Of a stretch of 64,000 nucleotides of DNA, positions 34,887 to 43,405 are shown piece by piece. Both the position numbers and the translations under genes were made by a program. The notes below the pieces were generated by a model, which was not told where the DNA came from, did no database searches, and worked only from the letters and a program-made list of their open reading frames with translations. This DNA comes from Mucilaginibacter oryzae (GTDB lineage Bacteria > Bacteroidota > Bacteroidia > Sphingobacteriales > Sphingobacteriaceae), in contig NZ_QGHA01000006.1 in assembly GCF_003148845.1 (NCBI RefSeq), positions 62,001 to 126,000 of the forward strand, read 5' to 3'. Positions within the stretch are counted from its first letter, which is position 1. Each line of letters starts with the position of its first letter.

Positions 34887-35183
34887 TTAAAATTTGAGTT
34901 TGTTTGGATCAAGCCGGTTATCCCAAAACATCAGAAGTTCGATATTGCCAGATGTCACACGATAAAATAAACTCACTTGTTTTACCACCACACATTTATG
35001 TACATCGCTTCTTGCAGATCGAGGATAAAGTAGCGGATTATTTACAATATGACCTATTACTTCGTCTGTTCGCTTAATGAAGGCTGCTATCTCTTTAATA
35101 GTCCAGTACTCATTCAGATACTCTAACACTTGGGAATAGGTTAACTCCGCAACAGGAGACCAAATAACATCGGGCTTTGACAT
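34887..35183 (-). CDS. RelE/ParE-family toxin
   Basis: The 98-residue protein fits the RelE/ParE fold: SPVAELTYSQVLEYLNEYW as helix 1-2, a central IVNNPLLYPRSARSDVHKCVV strand region, and a C-terminal SLFYRVTSGNIELLMFWDNRLDP strand pair. The ending FWDNRLDPNKL is typical of the Bacteroidota ParE-like branch, so the target could be gyrase or the ribosome. Its start overlaps the stop of the upstream antitoxin gene by one base (TAATG), the usual arrangement with antitoxin first. Confidence 0.85.
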   Translation of the reverse strand: MSKPDVIWSPVAELTYSQVLEYLNEYWTIKEIAAFIKRTDEVIGHIVNNPLLYPRSARSDVHKCVVVKQVSLFYRVTSGNIELLMFWDNRLDPNKLKF

Positions 35184-35416
35184 TATTTGTTCAAAAAACG
35201 CGATCTTATTTTTTCCATCACTTTTTCGTGCGGAATACCCTCACCTTGATCCAATTGGCTTTTAGCCTTATTGATAGCTTGCTGAACCAGGGGTGGAATA
35301 TCTGACCAAAAATCACCATCTGATAAGCCCAATAATGAGTTTATTTCATTAAGTATAACATCATCCTGAGTTTGAATGATTTTCTCAACCATTTTATACT
35401 TTACCGAAATATCCAT
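35183..35416 (-). CDS. Antitoxin partner of the RelE/ParE toxin
   Basis: The 77-residue product from the ATG at 35416 is charged and helical, and ends in LDQGEGIPHEKVMEKIRSRFLN. This C-terminal pattern (xxGxGIPHExVMxxI) is characteristic of small antitoxins of addiction modules, whose tail wraps the toxin. A TTG-initiated extension to 35425 is possible. Together with the overlapping toxin it forms a complete type II module. No palindromic operator or -7 box is clearly visible upstream. Confidence 0.8.
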   Translation of the reverse strand: MDISVKYKMVEKIIQTQDDVILNEINSLLGLSDGDFWSDIPPLVQQAINKAKSQLDQGEGIPHEKVMEKIRSRFLNK

Positions 35417-35464
35417 GAGTTTCAACTTTATATAAAGGTAGTAATTTTTAGAGAAAGGAAAGGC

Positions 35465-37879
35465 TTACTCACTCCTCAAACTTTTAACCGGATTAGCAAA
35501 TGCCGCCCTAATGGTTTGTAAAACAATCAAAACAGCGGTAACAGCCGTAAGCACTACTATCGATACCACAAATGGCGATAAAGACATATCGATACGATAA
35601 ACATAATCATTAAGCCACTTTTGCATAATAACATAAGCCAGCGGGCAGGCTATTAAACCGGCAATGATCACCACACCCAAAAAGTCCTTTAGAAACAAAC
35701 CTGTGATACCTGCAACTGATGAACCGAGCACTTTGCGGATGCCTATCTCCCGGGTACGTTTTTGGATGCTCAGGGATATCAATCCCAACACTCCAAGCAA
35801 TACAATAATCACAGCCAAAACAGCAGCTATGTATGCGGCCTTTTTTAGTTGCAACTCGGTGGTGTAAAGCTTTGTCAGGGCATCATCCATAAAATGATAC
35901 TCGAAGGGGGCGTTAGGAATAAGCTCGGCCCATTTCTTTTGTACCGCGTTTAGGTTTTGCTGCATATCGCCCACCTTTAGCTTGAATGAAAAGTAGCGAT
36001 AGGCGGTATAATAATTAACGTTCACAAATATCACCGGCTTGATGCGTTCATGCAGCGAACCAAAATGAAAATCGGCAGTGACACCGCCAATAGTATAAGG
36101 GATTGCCACATTGCCTTGCTGAATGATTATTTTTTGGCCGATAGCATCATCTGGCTGTTTAAAGCCCAATGCTTTTGATTGCGTTTCGTTAATGGCCACC
36201 AGCGTTGAATCGGCTGTTTTGTAAACCGGTTTGAAAAATGTACCGGCTTTTATGGGGATATTATAAGTTTCGGCGTAGTGGCTATCATCCATTAAAATTT
36301 GCGCGGCAACCGCCTGCACCGCAGTAGATCCCTGCCGGTAAACGGGAGAATTTACTCCGTTGGCCCCATCCGGAATCTCGAACGAGAGCGACACACTGCT
36401 TACCTGCGGCAATTGTGCCATTTGTTCACGAATGGCCTCCATTTTACTTACACCCGCTGCCGACCAATCGCGTGGTAGCTGCGCATACACAATATAATCT
36501 TTGCTATACCCCAAACTGTTGCCAAAAAACAAACTGATTTGTTTTGAAACAATAATAGCCCCAATAAATACCACCGCCGCTGTAGTAAACTGAAAGGCTA
36601 CAAGCGCCTTTCTGAAAAACACACGTTCCTTCACCGCCGTCAGCTTACCTTTTATCGCATCAACCGAGCGTAAGGCCGATAGCACCAATGCCGGATATAT
36701 ACCGGCAAGCCCTCCTACCAGCAGCACAAATACCAACAAAACCGGGATAACGTAAACAGGAAAAGCCAACAGACCTTCTATCTCCCTGCCCAAAACATTG
36801 CTAAAATATGGTCTGGCGAATAGGTAAATAATAACTGCGAATAATGTTGCAAAAAGCACCATCAGCACCGACTCGACCAAAAACTGCCAGATCAGTTGCT
36901 TACGCAAACCGCCAAGCACTTTCCTCACCCCCATCTCCTTCATCCGGCCCGATGAACGACCAATGCAGATATTTACAAAATTGATAACCGCCATCAATAA
37001 AATAAACAAGGCGATAGCCGACAGCGTGACGATCATCTTTTTAACCACTCCGCCATCGGCAGTAAGGTTGTAATCCTTTAGCGAAACAAGGTATGGGGTG
37101 AGATCTTTAGCCACCTGCGGAATAGAATTCTTTACAAGCAATTCGCGCATAGCCCTTTCAACCGCTTTCGGGTCAACTCCTTTTTGCAGTTCGATATAGT
37201 TTACCCATTGCGCGTTGTTCCAGTTATTAACCGCGAAATTCCAAAAGCTATTTGAACTTTGCCCGAAGAAAAAATCAGAATTATTACTCTCGTTTAAATT
37301 GGTGACCGAGTTTTTGGGTAACTGGGGTAAAACTCCGGTTATGGCAAAATCGTGCTTGTTACCGTTAAAATTTTGAAAGTTTAGCGTTTGCCCTACCACA
37401 TCTGTTTTACCAAAATATTTTAAGGCCATGCGCTGCGTTATCACCACCGATAAAGGGCCGTTCAATGCGGTAGCCGCGTCGCCGTGCAATAGTTTAAAGC
37501 CGTACATTTTCAGCAGTGTACTATCGCCAAACTGCATACATTCCCTGAAACTTTTTTCGCCTTTGCTTACTATGGATGTAATGCCGTTGAAGCTGTAGTA
37601 GTTGGCAACGAGGTTAGGATAATTTGCCTTTAGCGCCTTGGGCAAAGCATCAACAGAAGCGATATCCGCACCCTGGTTAGCATCGTGCCATTTACTTAGG
37701 ATGATATATTGATTATCTGCATTTTGCAGTTCATCGTTTATGCGGAGTTCCCCCCAAACATAAGCGCCAATAAGCAGCGTAAAGGCTATCCCAACCGAAA
37801 GGCCAAATATGTTAATAATTGAAAACGCTTTGTTTTTCCAAAGGTTGCGCCAGGCAATTTTAAAGTAGGATTTCAGCAT
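35465..37879 (-). CDS. FtsX/MacB-type ABC transporter permease
   Basis: The 804-residue protein starts MLKSYFKIAWRNLWKNKAFSIINIFGLSVGIA, the hallmark of Bacteroidota MacB-like permeases. It has two repeats, each made of a periplasmic MacB_PCD domain and membrane helices: helix 1 near residues 20-42, a periplasmic domain to about 280, three helices around 285-400, one near 430, a second periplasmic domain to about 670, and three final helices. Conserved MKEMGVRKVLGGLRKQLIWQFL and TREIGIRKVLGSSVAGI mark the FtsX-type coupling helices. Such permeases work with a separate ATPase, absent here, often exporting peptides or resisting antimicrobials. Confidence 0.9.
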   Translation of the reverse strand: MLKSYFKIAWRNLWKNKAFSIINIFGLSVGIAFTLLIGAYVWGELRINDELQNADNQYIILSKWHDANQGADIASVDALPKALKANYPNLVANYYSFNGITSIVSKGEKSFRECMQFGDSTLLKMYGFKLLHGDAATALNGPLSVVITQRMALKYFGKTDVVGQTLNFQNFNGNKHDFAITGVLPQLPKNSVTNLNESNNSDFFFGQSSNSFWNFAVNNWNNAQWVNYIELQKGVDPKAVERAMRELLVKNSIPQVAKDLTPYLVSLKDYNLTADGGVVKKMIVTLSAIALFILLMAVINFVNICIGRSSGRMKEMGVRKVLGGLRKQLIWQFLVESVLMVLFATLFAVIIYLFARPYFSNVLGREIEGLLAFPVYVIPVLLVFVLLVGGLAGIYPALVLSALRSVDAIKGKLTAVKERVFFRKALVAFQFTTAAVVFIGAIIVSKQISLFFGNSLGYSKDYIVYAQLPRDWSAAGVSKMEAIREQMAQLPQVSSVSLSFEIPDGANGVNSPVYRQGSTAVQAVAAQILMDDSHYAETYNIPIKAGTFFKPVYKTADSTLVAINETQSKALGFKQPDDAIGQKIIIQQGNVAIPYTIGGVTADFHFGSLHERIKPVIFVNVNYYTAYRYFSFKLKVGDMQQNLNAVQKKWAELIPNAPFEYHFMDDALTKLYTTELQLKKAAYIAAVLAVIIVLLGVLGLISLSIQKRTREIGIRKVLGSSVAGITGLFLKDFLGVVIIAGLIACPLAYVIMQKWLNDYVYRIDMSLSPFVVSIVVLTAVTAVLIVLQTIRAAFANPVKSLRSE

Positions 37880-37960
37880 CAGTTACAGGATTTACACAAA
37901 AATGCGATTCAATAACCGATAAACGCTGTGGCGAAGTGTTAAATAATGTTATTTATTGGA

Positions 37961-38070
37961 GAGCTTAAAGCGTAAAGCTGAAGGCGAAAAGCTTCTCTCT
38001 AACTTCTCAAAGCATTTCGCTTTCGGCTTTCCGCGTTCTGCTTTTAGCTCCCAGCTTTAACTTTCAGCTT
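37961..38070. repeat. AAAGC-type imperfect palindrome reaching into scpA
   Basis: Left arm 37961-37994 and right arm 38009-38070 are imperfect inverted copies built from repeated AAAGC/AAAGCTGAA units. The right arm overlaps the scpA stop codon (38057-38059) and its last four sense codons (Glu-Ala-Glu-Ser). Confidence 0.65.
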
Positions 38071-38830
38071 CAAAATGGCTTTCCGCCCCTGCCCTTGGCG
38101 AGATCCAAAAGTTGTTATACCCCAAACCTATCTGAATATCAATCAACTCCTGCTGCAGCATCTCCAACACCGCCAAAAAGTTATATACAAAATGCACCTT
38201 ATTTTCAGATTCTTTGGCGATGGCTTTAAAATCCAGCATTTTATTGATCCGGAGCAGATCGGCAACGGCCTTTTTTTGTTTTTCGATGGTGTAGGGATAT
38301 TGCACTACGGTGTGTTTCACCTCTTCGCTGCGACGGGCGAAATTGCGCATCATCCGTTCGTACACTACCGCCAAACGGTAAAGCGTAAGCTCGGATAGTT
38401 CTTCGCCGGGAACGGCTACCTTTTCAACCTGCTCTAAATCCTGCCTGATATTGCCCCGTTTTTCCTGCTTAAAGCGCTCATCTTCCATCGGCTTTAACTC
38501 ATCGCAGGCTTCCTTAAATTTCTTATATTCAATGAGCTTTCGGATCAGGTCTCCTTTAGTATCGGCCTCGTCGGTTAAACCACCAGCTTCAAAGCGGGGC
38601 AGCAGCATTTTAGCTTTGATGCGCATCAGGGTTGCCGCCACAAAAATAAATTCGCTGGCAATTTCCATGTTCAGGCTGCTCATCTGGTGCAGGTAATTCA
38701 AAAAGTCGTCGGCAATTTTGGCTATCGGGATATCGTGGATATCCAGTTCATCGCGCTCAATGAAAAACAGCAAAAGGTCGAACGGGCCTTCAAACTGGGG
38801 CAACCTAATGGCAAAACTATCGTCGGTCAT
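38057..38830 (-). CDS. scpA: Segregation and condensation protein A
   Basis: ScpA is the kleisin that bridges SMC heads with ScpB in chromosome condensation. The 257-residue protein begins FAIRLPQFEGPFDLLLFFIERDELDIHDIPIAKIADDFLNYL, the kleisin N-terminus, has an internal LMRIKAKMLLPRFE, and a C-terminal winged-helix-like end. The final residues (about EAES) are encoded inside a palindromic repeat, so the original C-terminus may have been different. A -7 box (38844-38851) lies 13 nt upstream of the ATG. smc and scpB are not in the window. Confidence 0.95.
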   Translation of the reverse strand: MTDDSFAIRLPQFEGPFDLLLFFIERDELDIHDIPIAKIADDFLNYLHQMSSLNMEIASEFIFVAATLMRIKAKMLLPRFEAGGLTDEADTKGDLIRKLIEYKKFKEACDELKPMEDERFKQEKRGNIRQDLEQVEKVAVPGEELSELTLYRLAVVYERMMRNFARRSEEVKHTVVQYPYTIEKQKKAVADLLRINKMLDFKAIAKESENKVHFVYNFLAVLEMLQQELIDIQIGLGYNNFWISPRAGAESHFEAES

Positions 38831-38843
38831 ATTAAAGTGAGGT

Positions 38844-38851
38844 CAAAAATA
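38844..38851 (-). promoter_or_regulatory. -7 promoter box of scpA
   Basis: TATTTTTG on the minus strand is a perfect TAnnTTTG box ending 13 nt before the scpA ATG. Confidence 0.55.
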
Positions 38852-38906
38852 AGCAATTTAGCAGTATTGAAACGGCGTAAAGTTTGTTGGCCTCAACAAC
38901 TTATCC

Positions 38907-40199
38907 TTACCTGTTATACGGAAACTCGTTAACCCAGTGAAACCCGCGGTTTATCAGCTTAAAATTTTTCATATCGAATTTTTTCAGGTTGATATGAAGC
39001 GAATCCAAACCAAACTTACATTTCAAAACCAGGCTGTCTTTACCTATTTCGGTATACGTAAAATTATATTTAGCAGAGGTATCTGCATAGGTAAACATCA
39101 CGATGGTATGCGCCTTGATATTTTCCCTGAAAGCATAATTCTGGGTACTATCATTCATTTTTTTAACCATGGCATAGCCCGAATTGCTTACTATCAGTTT
39201 GCGCCACCTCACAGTATTGGTAGTTAGCGGCGCGATAGTGTCTTTATTTACCACATAATTGCCGATATCATAAATACCGTAAAAGTGAGGCTTTTTAGCA
39301 GCGTCGCCATATTGGGCAGCAGCCTGTATATCACCATAAATATTTGATATCAGCAAATAAACCAGCATTACGTACTTTAAAACGCAAAGTGTTATATTTT
39401 TCCATTTTCGCCCGAACCTATGCGGTTCAATTTCTGACGGCGGCGCTGTTTTATTCAGGAAAAAGAAATTGATAAGCCTATGCGCATCCTTTGCTAACAA
39501 AAACAATGACATGATTACCAACGTGGTTGAAAGTAATTTAACCGGCACATCAAAACAATAGTTAATGGCCATAATATTACCGGCTACTACCAAACCCAAT
39601 ACCGCCCCCAATGTGGTGGTTTTACGGAAAAACAACAACAAACCGCAACTAACCTCGGCTATGCCGGTAAAATAGTTAAACCCCGTAGAATAGCCCATAT
39701 ACGTCCAGGCCAGGCCCATTGGCGAAGCATCACCAAACGATTGTAGCAACCTGCCGGGCGACGGGGATGGGAATTGCAACTTAATAACTTTTACAAAACC
39801 ATAGCTAAGCATCGTTATGCCCACATAGTATCTTAAAATAACACATAACCAATAAAACAGCTTATTGTAGTCGCGCGCTTTCCTATCCAATACCGACCAG
39901 ATCAATGTGCCTATAACCGATAAGGTTGTTATAAATAAAATAACCAGATAATCGTACGTTGTATCGCCGCTACCGTTGGTAAACGTGGTAACGGGTTCAG
40001 CCCGGTTCAGCAAATGTTTGGAAAGCCAGGGAATGATGGTATGAAAGGGCTCAATCAGGTAGCCGGCAATAACATCAGTATAAGGCAGCACGCCATTGGG
40101 ATTAAAAAAGATGTGCAATGTAAACAGCAGCAAGAAAAACCTTAAAGCTATTTTTTTCGGGCCCGACCAATGAAGCGGGGCTGTGATAGTTTCGGTCAT
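38907..40199 (-). CDS. DoxX-like integral membrane protein
   Basis: The 430-residue protein has about six to eight membrane helices in its first 290 residues and a soluble C-terminal part (about 300-430) without a recognisable domain. The stretch YYVGITMLSYGFVKVIKLQFPSP through FTGIAEVSCGLLLFFRKTTTLGAVLGLVVAGNI is DoxX-like. DoxX-type proteins have been linked to quinol or thiosulfate oxidation and redox stress, but members of this Bacteroidota subgroup are uncharacterised. The gene is divergent from dxs, with a 178-bp shared upstream region. Confidence 0.75.
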   Translation of the reverse strand: MTETITAPLHWSGPKKIALRFFLLLFTLHIFFNPNGVLPYTDVIAGYLIEPFHTIIPWLSKHLLNRAEPVTTFTNGSGDTTYDYLVILFITTLSVIGTLIWSVLDRKARDYNKLFYWLCVILRYYVGITMLSYGFVKVIKLQFPSPSPGRLLQSFGDASPMGLAWTYMGYSTGFNYFTGIAEVSCGLLLFFRKTTTLGAVLGLVVAGNIMAINYCFDVPVKLLSTTLVIMSLFLLAKDAHRLINFFFLNKTAPPSEIEPHRFGRKWKNITLCVLKYVMLVYLLISNIYGDIQAAAQYGDAAKKPHFYGIYDIGNYVVNKDTIAPLTTNTVRWRKLIVSNSGYAMVKKMNDSTQNYAFRENIKAHTIVMFTYADTSAKYNFTYTEIGKDSLVLKCKFGLDSLHINLKKFDMKNFKLINRGFHWVNEFPYNR

Positions 40200-40377
40200 A
40201 AAACAAGGTTAACGGTTATGTAGGACTAAATATAATAATTTACAATGATGCACCGCGTGCATTAAACTTTAGCTGCTGCAATTACTATTCATAAAAAAGC
40301 ATCCAAATAATTAATACATTTAAATGTCCTGAATTTAACAATAATTACCGTATTTTGCAGGTTAAACACCCTTACAA

Positions 40378-42315
40378 ATGTCGATGCAGGTACCGGCCGG
40401 AAATTTATTACAAAAAATAAATTATCCATCTGATTTAAAGCAACTTAACGAGACTGAGCTTGAACAGGTGTGCCAGGAGCTACGCCAGTATATTATTGAC
40501 GTGGTATCGGTTAATGGCGGCCACTTCGCTGCCAGCCTTGGCGTTGTTGAGCTTACTGTGGCTTTGCAATATGTACTGAACACCCCCTACGATCAGTTAG
40601 TGTGGGACGTAGGCCACCAGGCTTACGGCCATAAAATATTAACCGGCCGCCGCGACCAGTTTCATACCAATCGCGTACACGGTGGTATCAGCGGTTTCCC
40701 GAAACGTTCGGAAAGTGAATATGATACCTTTGGCGTAGGTCACTCCTCAACTTCTATATCGGCTGCTTTAGGCATGGCCGTTGCGTCGCAGTACAAGGGC
40801 GAAACCGACAGGCAGCACGTTGCCGTTATTGGCGATGGATCCATGACGGCCGGTATGGCCTTCGAGGCCCTGAACCACGCCGGTATCGAAAACTCGAACC
40901 TGCTGGTAATCCTGAATGACAACAATATGGCCATCGACCCTAACGTTGGGGCTTTGAAGGAATATCTTACCGACATCACCACATCAAAGCCTTACAACCG
41001 TTTCAGGGATGATATTGCACACGTGCTGGCCAAGTTATCTTCCATTGGCCCGGATGCTTTTAAAGTAGCCCAAAAACTTGAAAAAAGCATTAAAGGCACC
41101 CTGCTAAAACGCAGCAACTTTTTCGAGGCACTTAAATTCAGGTATTTCGGCCCTATCGACGGGCACGACGTAAACCATCTGATCAAAGTGCTAAAAGATC
41201 TGCGTGATATCCCGGGACCGAAACTTTTACATTGCATCACGGTAAAAGGTAAGGGTTACGCCCTTGCCGAAAAAGACCAGACCAAATGGCACGCGCCCGG
41301 TTTGTTTGATAAAATTACCGGCGAAATAAAAAAAGCGAAATACGATAAGCCGCAGCCTCCCAAATACCAGGATGTTTTTGGGCTTAGCATTATAGAACTG
41401 GCCGGGCAAAACCCTAAAATAATGGGCATTACCCCGGCTATGCCATCAGGCTGTTCATTAAACCTGATGATGAAGGCTATGCCTAACCGGGCTTTTGATG
41501 TGGGCATTGCCGAGCAGCATGCCGTAACCTTCTCTGCCGGTTTAGCTACCCAGGGCCTAACGCCGTTCTGTAATATTTACTCCAGCTTTATGCAGAGGGC
41601 ATACGACCAGGTAATTCATGACGTAGCCATACAAAAGCTTAATGTGGTATTCTGCCTTGACCGTGCCGGCTTTGCCGGTGCAGACGGCGCTACACACCAC
41701 GGCGCTTATGACCTGGCCTATATGCGTTGCATCCCGAATATGACGGTATCTGCCCCAATGAACGAGGAAGAGCTGCGCAACCTGATGTACACCGCCCAAC
41801 AGGAAAATATGGGTCCGTTTGTGATTCGCTATCCGCGCGGTAACGGCGTTATGGTTGATTGGCAAAGGCCGTTTAAAGCAATTCCGGTTGGTAAAGGCCG
41901 TAAAGTTTGCGAGGGAGAAGATGTGGCGATACTTTCTATAGGAGCCATTGGCAATGAGGTAGTAAAAGCAACCGCCGCGCTTAATGCCGAAGGTTATAAC
42001 CCGGCCCACTATGATCTGCGCTTTGTAAAACCGCTTGATGAAGCCTTACTGCACGATGTGTTTAAAAACTTTGACAAGGTAATTACCGTAGAGGACGGCT
42101 GCCTGGAAGGCGGCATGGGCAGCGCGGTGATTGAATTTATGGCAGACAATGGTTATACCAACATCAGCGTTAAACGTTTAGGCATCCCGGACGAATTTAT
42201 TGAGCACGGAGAACAACCCGAACTTTGGGCCGAATGTGGTTACGATGCCGCAGGCATAGCCCGCCAGGTACGCAGCATGACCGAAAAACGGACGGTGAAT
42301 ACAATAGCGTCGTAG
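40378..42315 (+). CDS. dxs: 1-deoxy-D-xylulose-5-phosphate synthase
   Basis: Dxs condenses pyruvate and glyceraldehyde 3-phosphate, using thiamine diphosphate, as the first step of the MEP isoprenoid pathway. The 645-residue protein has the catalytic histidine region SLGVVELTVALQYV, the ThDP-binding GDGSMTAGMAFEALNHAG..NDNNMAI (about 152-185), and the pyrimidine-domain DRAGFAGADGATHHG (about 430-445). Start options at 40378 and 40384 (MSMQVP) are equally plausible. The stop codon (42313-42315) is part of a G/C-rich palindromic repeat. A degenerate -7 box (TATTTTG near 40350) lies upstream. Confidence 0.96.
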   Translation: MSMQVPAGNLLQKINYPSDLKQLNETELEQVCQELRQYIIDVVSVNGGHFAASLGVVELTVALQYVLNTPYDQLVWDVGHQAYGHKILTGRRDQFHTNRVHGGISGFPKRSESEYDTFGVGHSSTSISAALGMAVASQYKGETDRQHVAVIGDGSMTAGMAFEALNHAGIENSNLLVILNDNNMAIDPNVGALKEYLTDITTSKPYNRFRDDIAHVLAKLSSIGPDAFKVAQKLEKSIKGTLLKRSNFFEALKFRYFGPIDGHDVNHLIKVLKDLRDIPGPKLLHCITVKGKGYALAEKDQTKWHAPGLFDKITGEIKKAKYDKPQPPKYQDVFGLSIIELAGQNPKIMGITPAMPSGCSLNLMMKAMPNRAFDVGIAEQHAVTFSAGLATQGLTPFCNIYSSFMQRAYDQVIHDVAIQKLNVVFCLDRAGFAGADGATHHGAYDLAYMRCIPNMTVSAPMNEEELRNLMYTAQQENMGPFVIRYPRGNGVMVDWQRPFKAIPVGKGRKVCEGEDVAILSIGAIGNEVVKATAALNAEGYNPAHYDLRFVKPLDEALLHDVFKNFDKVITVEDGCLEGGMGSAVIEFMADNGYTNISVKRLGIPDEFIEHGEQPELWAECGYDAAGIARQVRSMTEKRTVNTIAS

Positions 42316-42340
42316 CCCCCCGGCCCCCTGAAGGGGGAGT
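42314..42340. repeat. G/C-rich palindromic repeat, single copy, at the dxs stop codon
   Basis: AGCCCCCCGGCCCCCTGAAG followed by GGGGAGT matches the left arm of the 22258-22377 element. It contains a small hairpin (CCCCCT-GA-AGGGGG) and overlaps the last two bases of the dxs stop codon. Confidence 0.75.
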
Positions 42341-42531
42341 AAAAGTGAGTTTTAATTTTTCAATCATTTCTCTGAAAATGGCAGGTATTATTACCAATAC
42401 GTCTGTGTTACGCATTTGCTGATAGCATATACCCAAGAAAGGAGAATAATTTTAACATTCAGGAAAATTAACACCCCTCCCACTGTAACTTAAATCCGCA
42501 ACCTGCATCTTATGGGACATAAACTGCAACC

Positions 42532-43401
42532 ATGTCCTTAGTTATAAAAAATCTTACCAAACAATACAATAAAGATAAAACAGGCCTGTCTGATTATTCT
42601 ATCACTATAGAAAAGGGCGTTTTAGGTTTACTTGGGCCAAACGGGGCAGGTAAATCAACGCTGATGAAAATAATTGCTACCATCAGTAAGCCCACTGCGG
42701 GTACGCTATTTTTAGATGGTGAGGACATTGTGGCCAATCCCGATAAAATCCGCAAAATACTGGGATACCTGCCACAGGATTTTGGGGTATACCCTAATCT
42801 TAACGCTCATGAATTTCTGGAATATATAGCCGCCATGAAAGGCGTTGGGGGTCCCAACCTGCGCAAACGGATAGATCTGCTGCTGGAAGGTGTAAACCTG
42901 ACTACCGATGCCAAACGGCCTATAGGTTCTTACTCGGGCGGGATGAAACAGCGTATAGGGATAGCTCAGGCCCTGCTTAATGATCCCAAAGTACTGATAT
43001 TTGATGAGCCAACCGTTGGCCTTGACCCCGAAGAGCGGGTAAGGTTCAGGCAACTGATCTCTGATCTGGCGGATGATTGTATCATTATCCTCTCGTCGCA
43101 CATCGTATCGGATATTGAAACCATTGCTGATGAAGTTGCCATTATGAAAAGCGGCAGGCTGATTGCCAAAGCCACCCAACCCGATATCATACAACAGGTT
43201 GAAGGCCGCGTGTTCGAAGTTTTGGTTAACAGCGATGAACTTGGCGTTATTAAAAGCACGCAGCAGATTATTGATACCAGCAGGCAAAAAGATAAAACCA
43301 GGGTACGTTATATTTTAAAAACGGATCAGCCCTACACTTCATCAACCGGTGTTGCCGCCACTTTAGAAGATGCTTATTTATTTTTAACTCAAAAAGCCTG
43401 A
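42532..43401 (+). CDS. ABC transporter ATP-binding protein
   Basis: The 289-residue ATPase has Walker A LGPNGAGKSTLM (about residues 36-47), Q-loop YLPQDFGVYPN, signature YSGGMKQRIGIAQALL (about 133-148), Walker B VLIFDEPTVGLDP, and the switch histidine in ILSSHIVSD. The C-terminal 60 residues form an extra regulatory-like domain common in drug/antibiotic-type ABC-2 exporters. It pairs with the permease gene that starts 4 bp after its stop codon; together they form a two-gene exporter. Confidence 0.92.
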   Translation: MSLVIKNLTKQYNKDKTGLSDYSITIEKGVLGLLGPNGAGKSTLMKIIATISKPTAGTLFLDGEDIVANPDKIRKILGYLPQDFGVYPNLNAHEFLEYIAAMKGVGGPNLRKRIDLLLEGVNLTTDAKRPIGSYSGGMKQRIGIAQALLNDPKVLIFDEPTVGLDPEERVRFRQLISDLADDCIIILSSHIVSDIETIADEVAIMKSGRLIAKATQPDIIQQVEGRVFEVLVNSDELGVIKSTQQIIDTSRQKDKTRVRYILKTDQPYTSSTGVAATLEDAYLFLTQKA

Positions 43402-43405
43402 TTAC

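Noticed and set aside
42225..42422. Small plus-strand reading frame over the dxs end
   Set aside because: It overlaps dxs in another frame, then runs through the G/C-rich repeat and has no recognisable domain.
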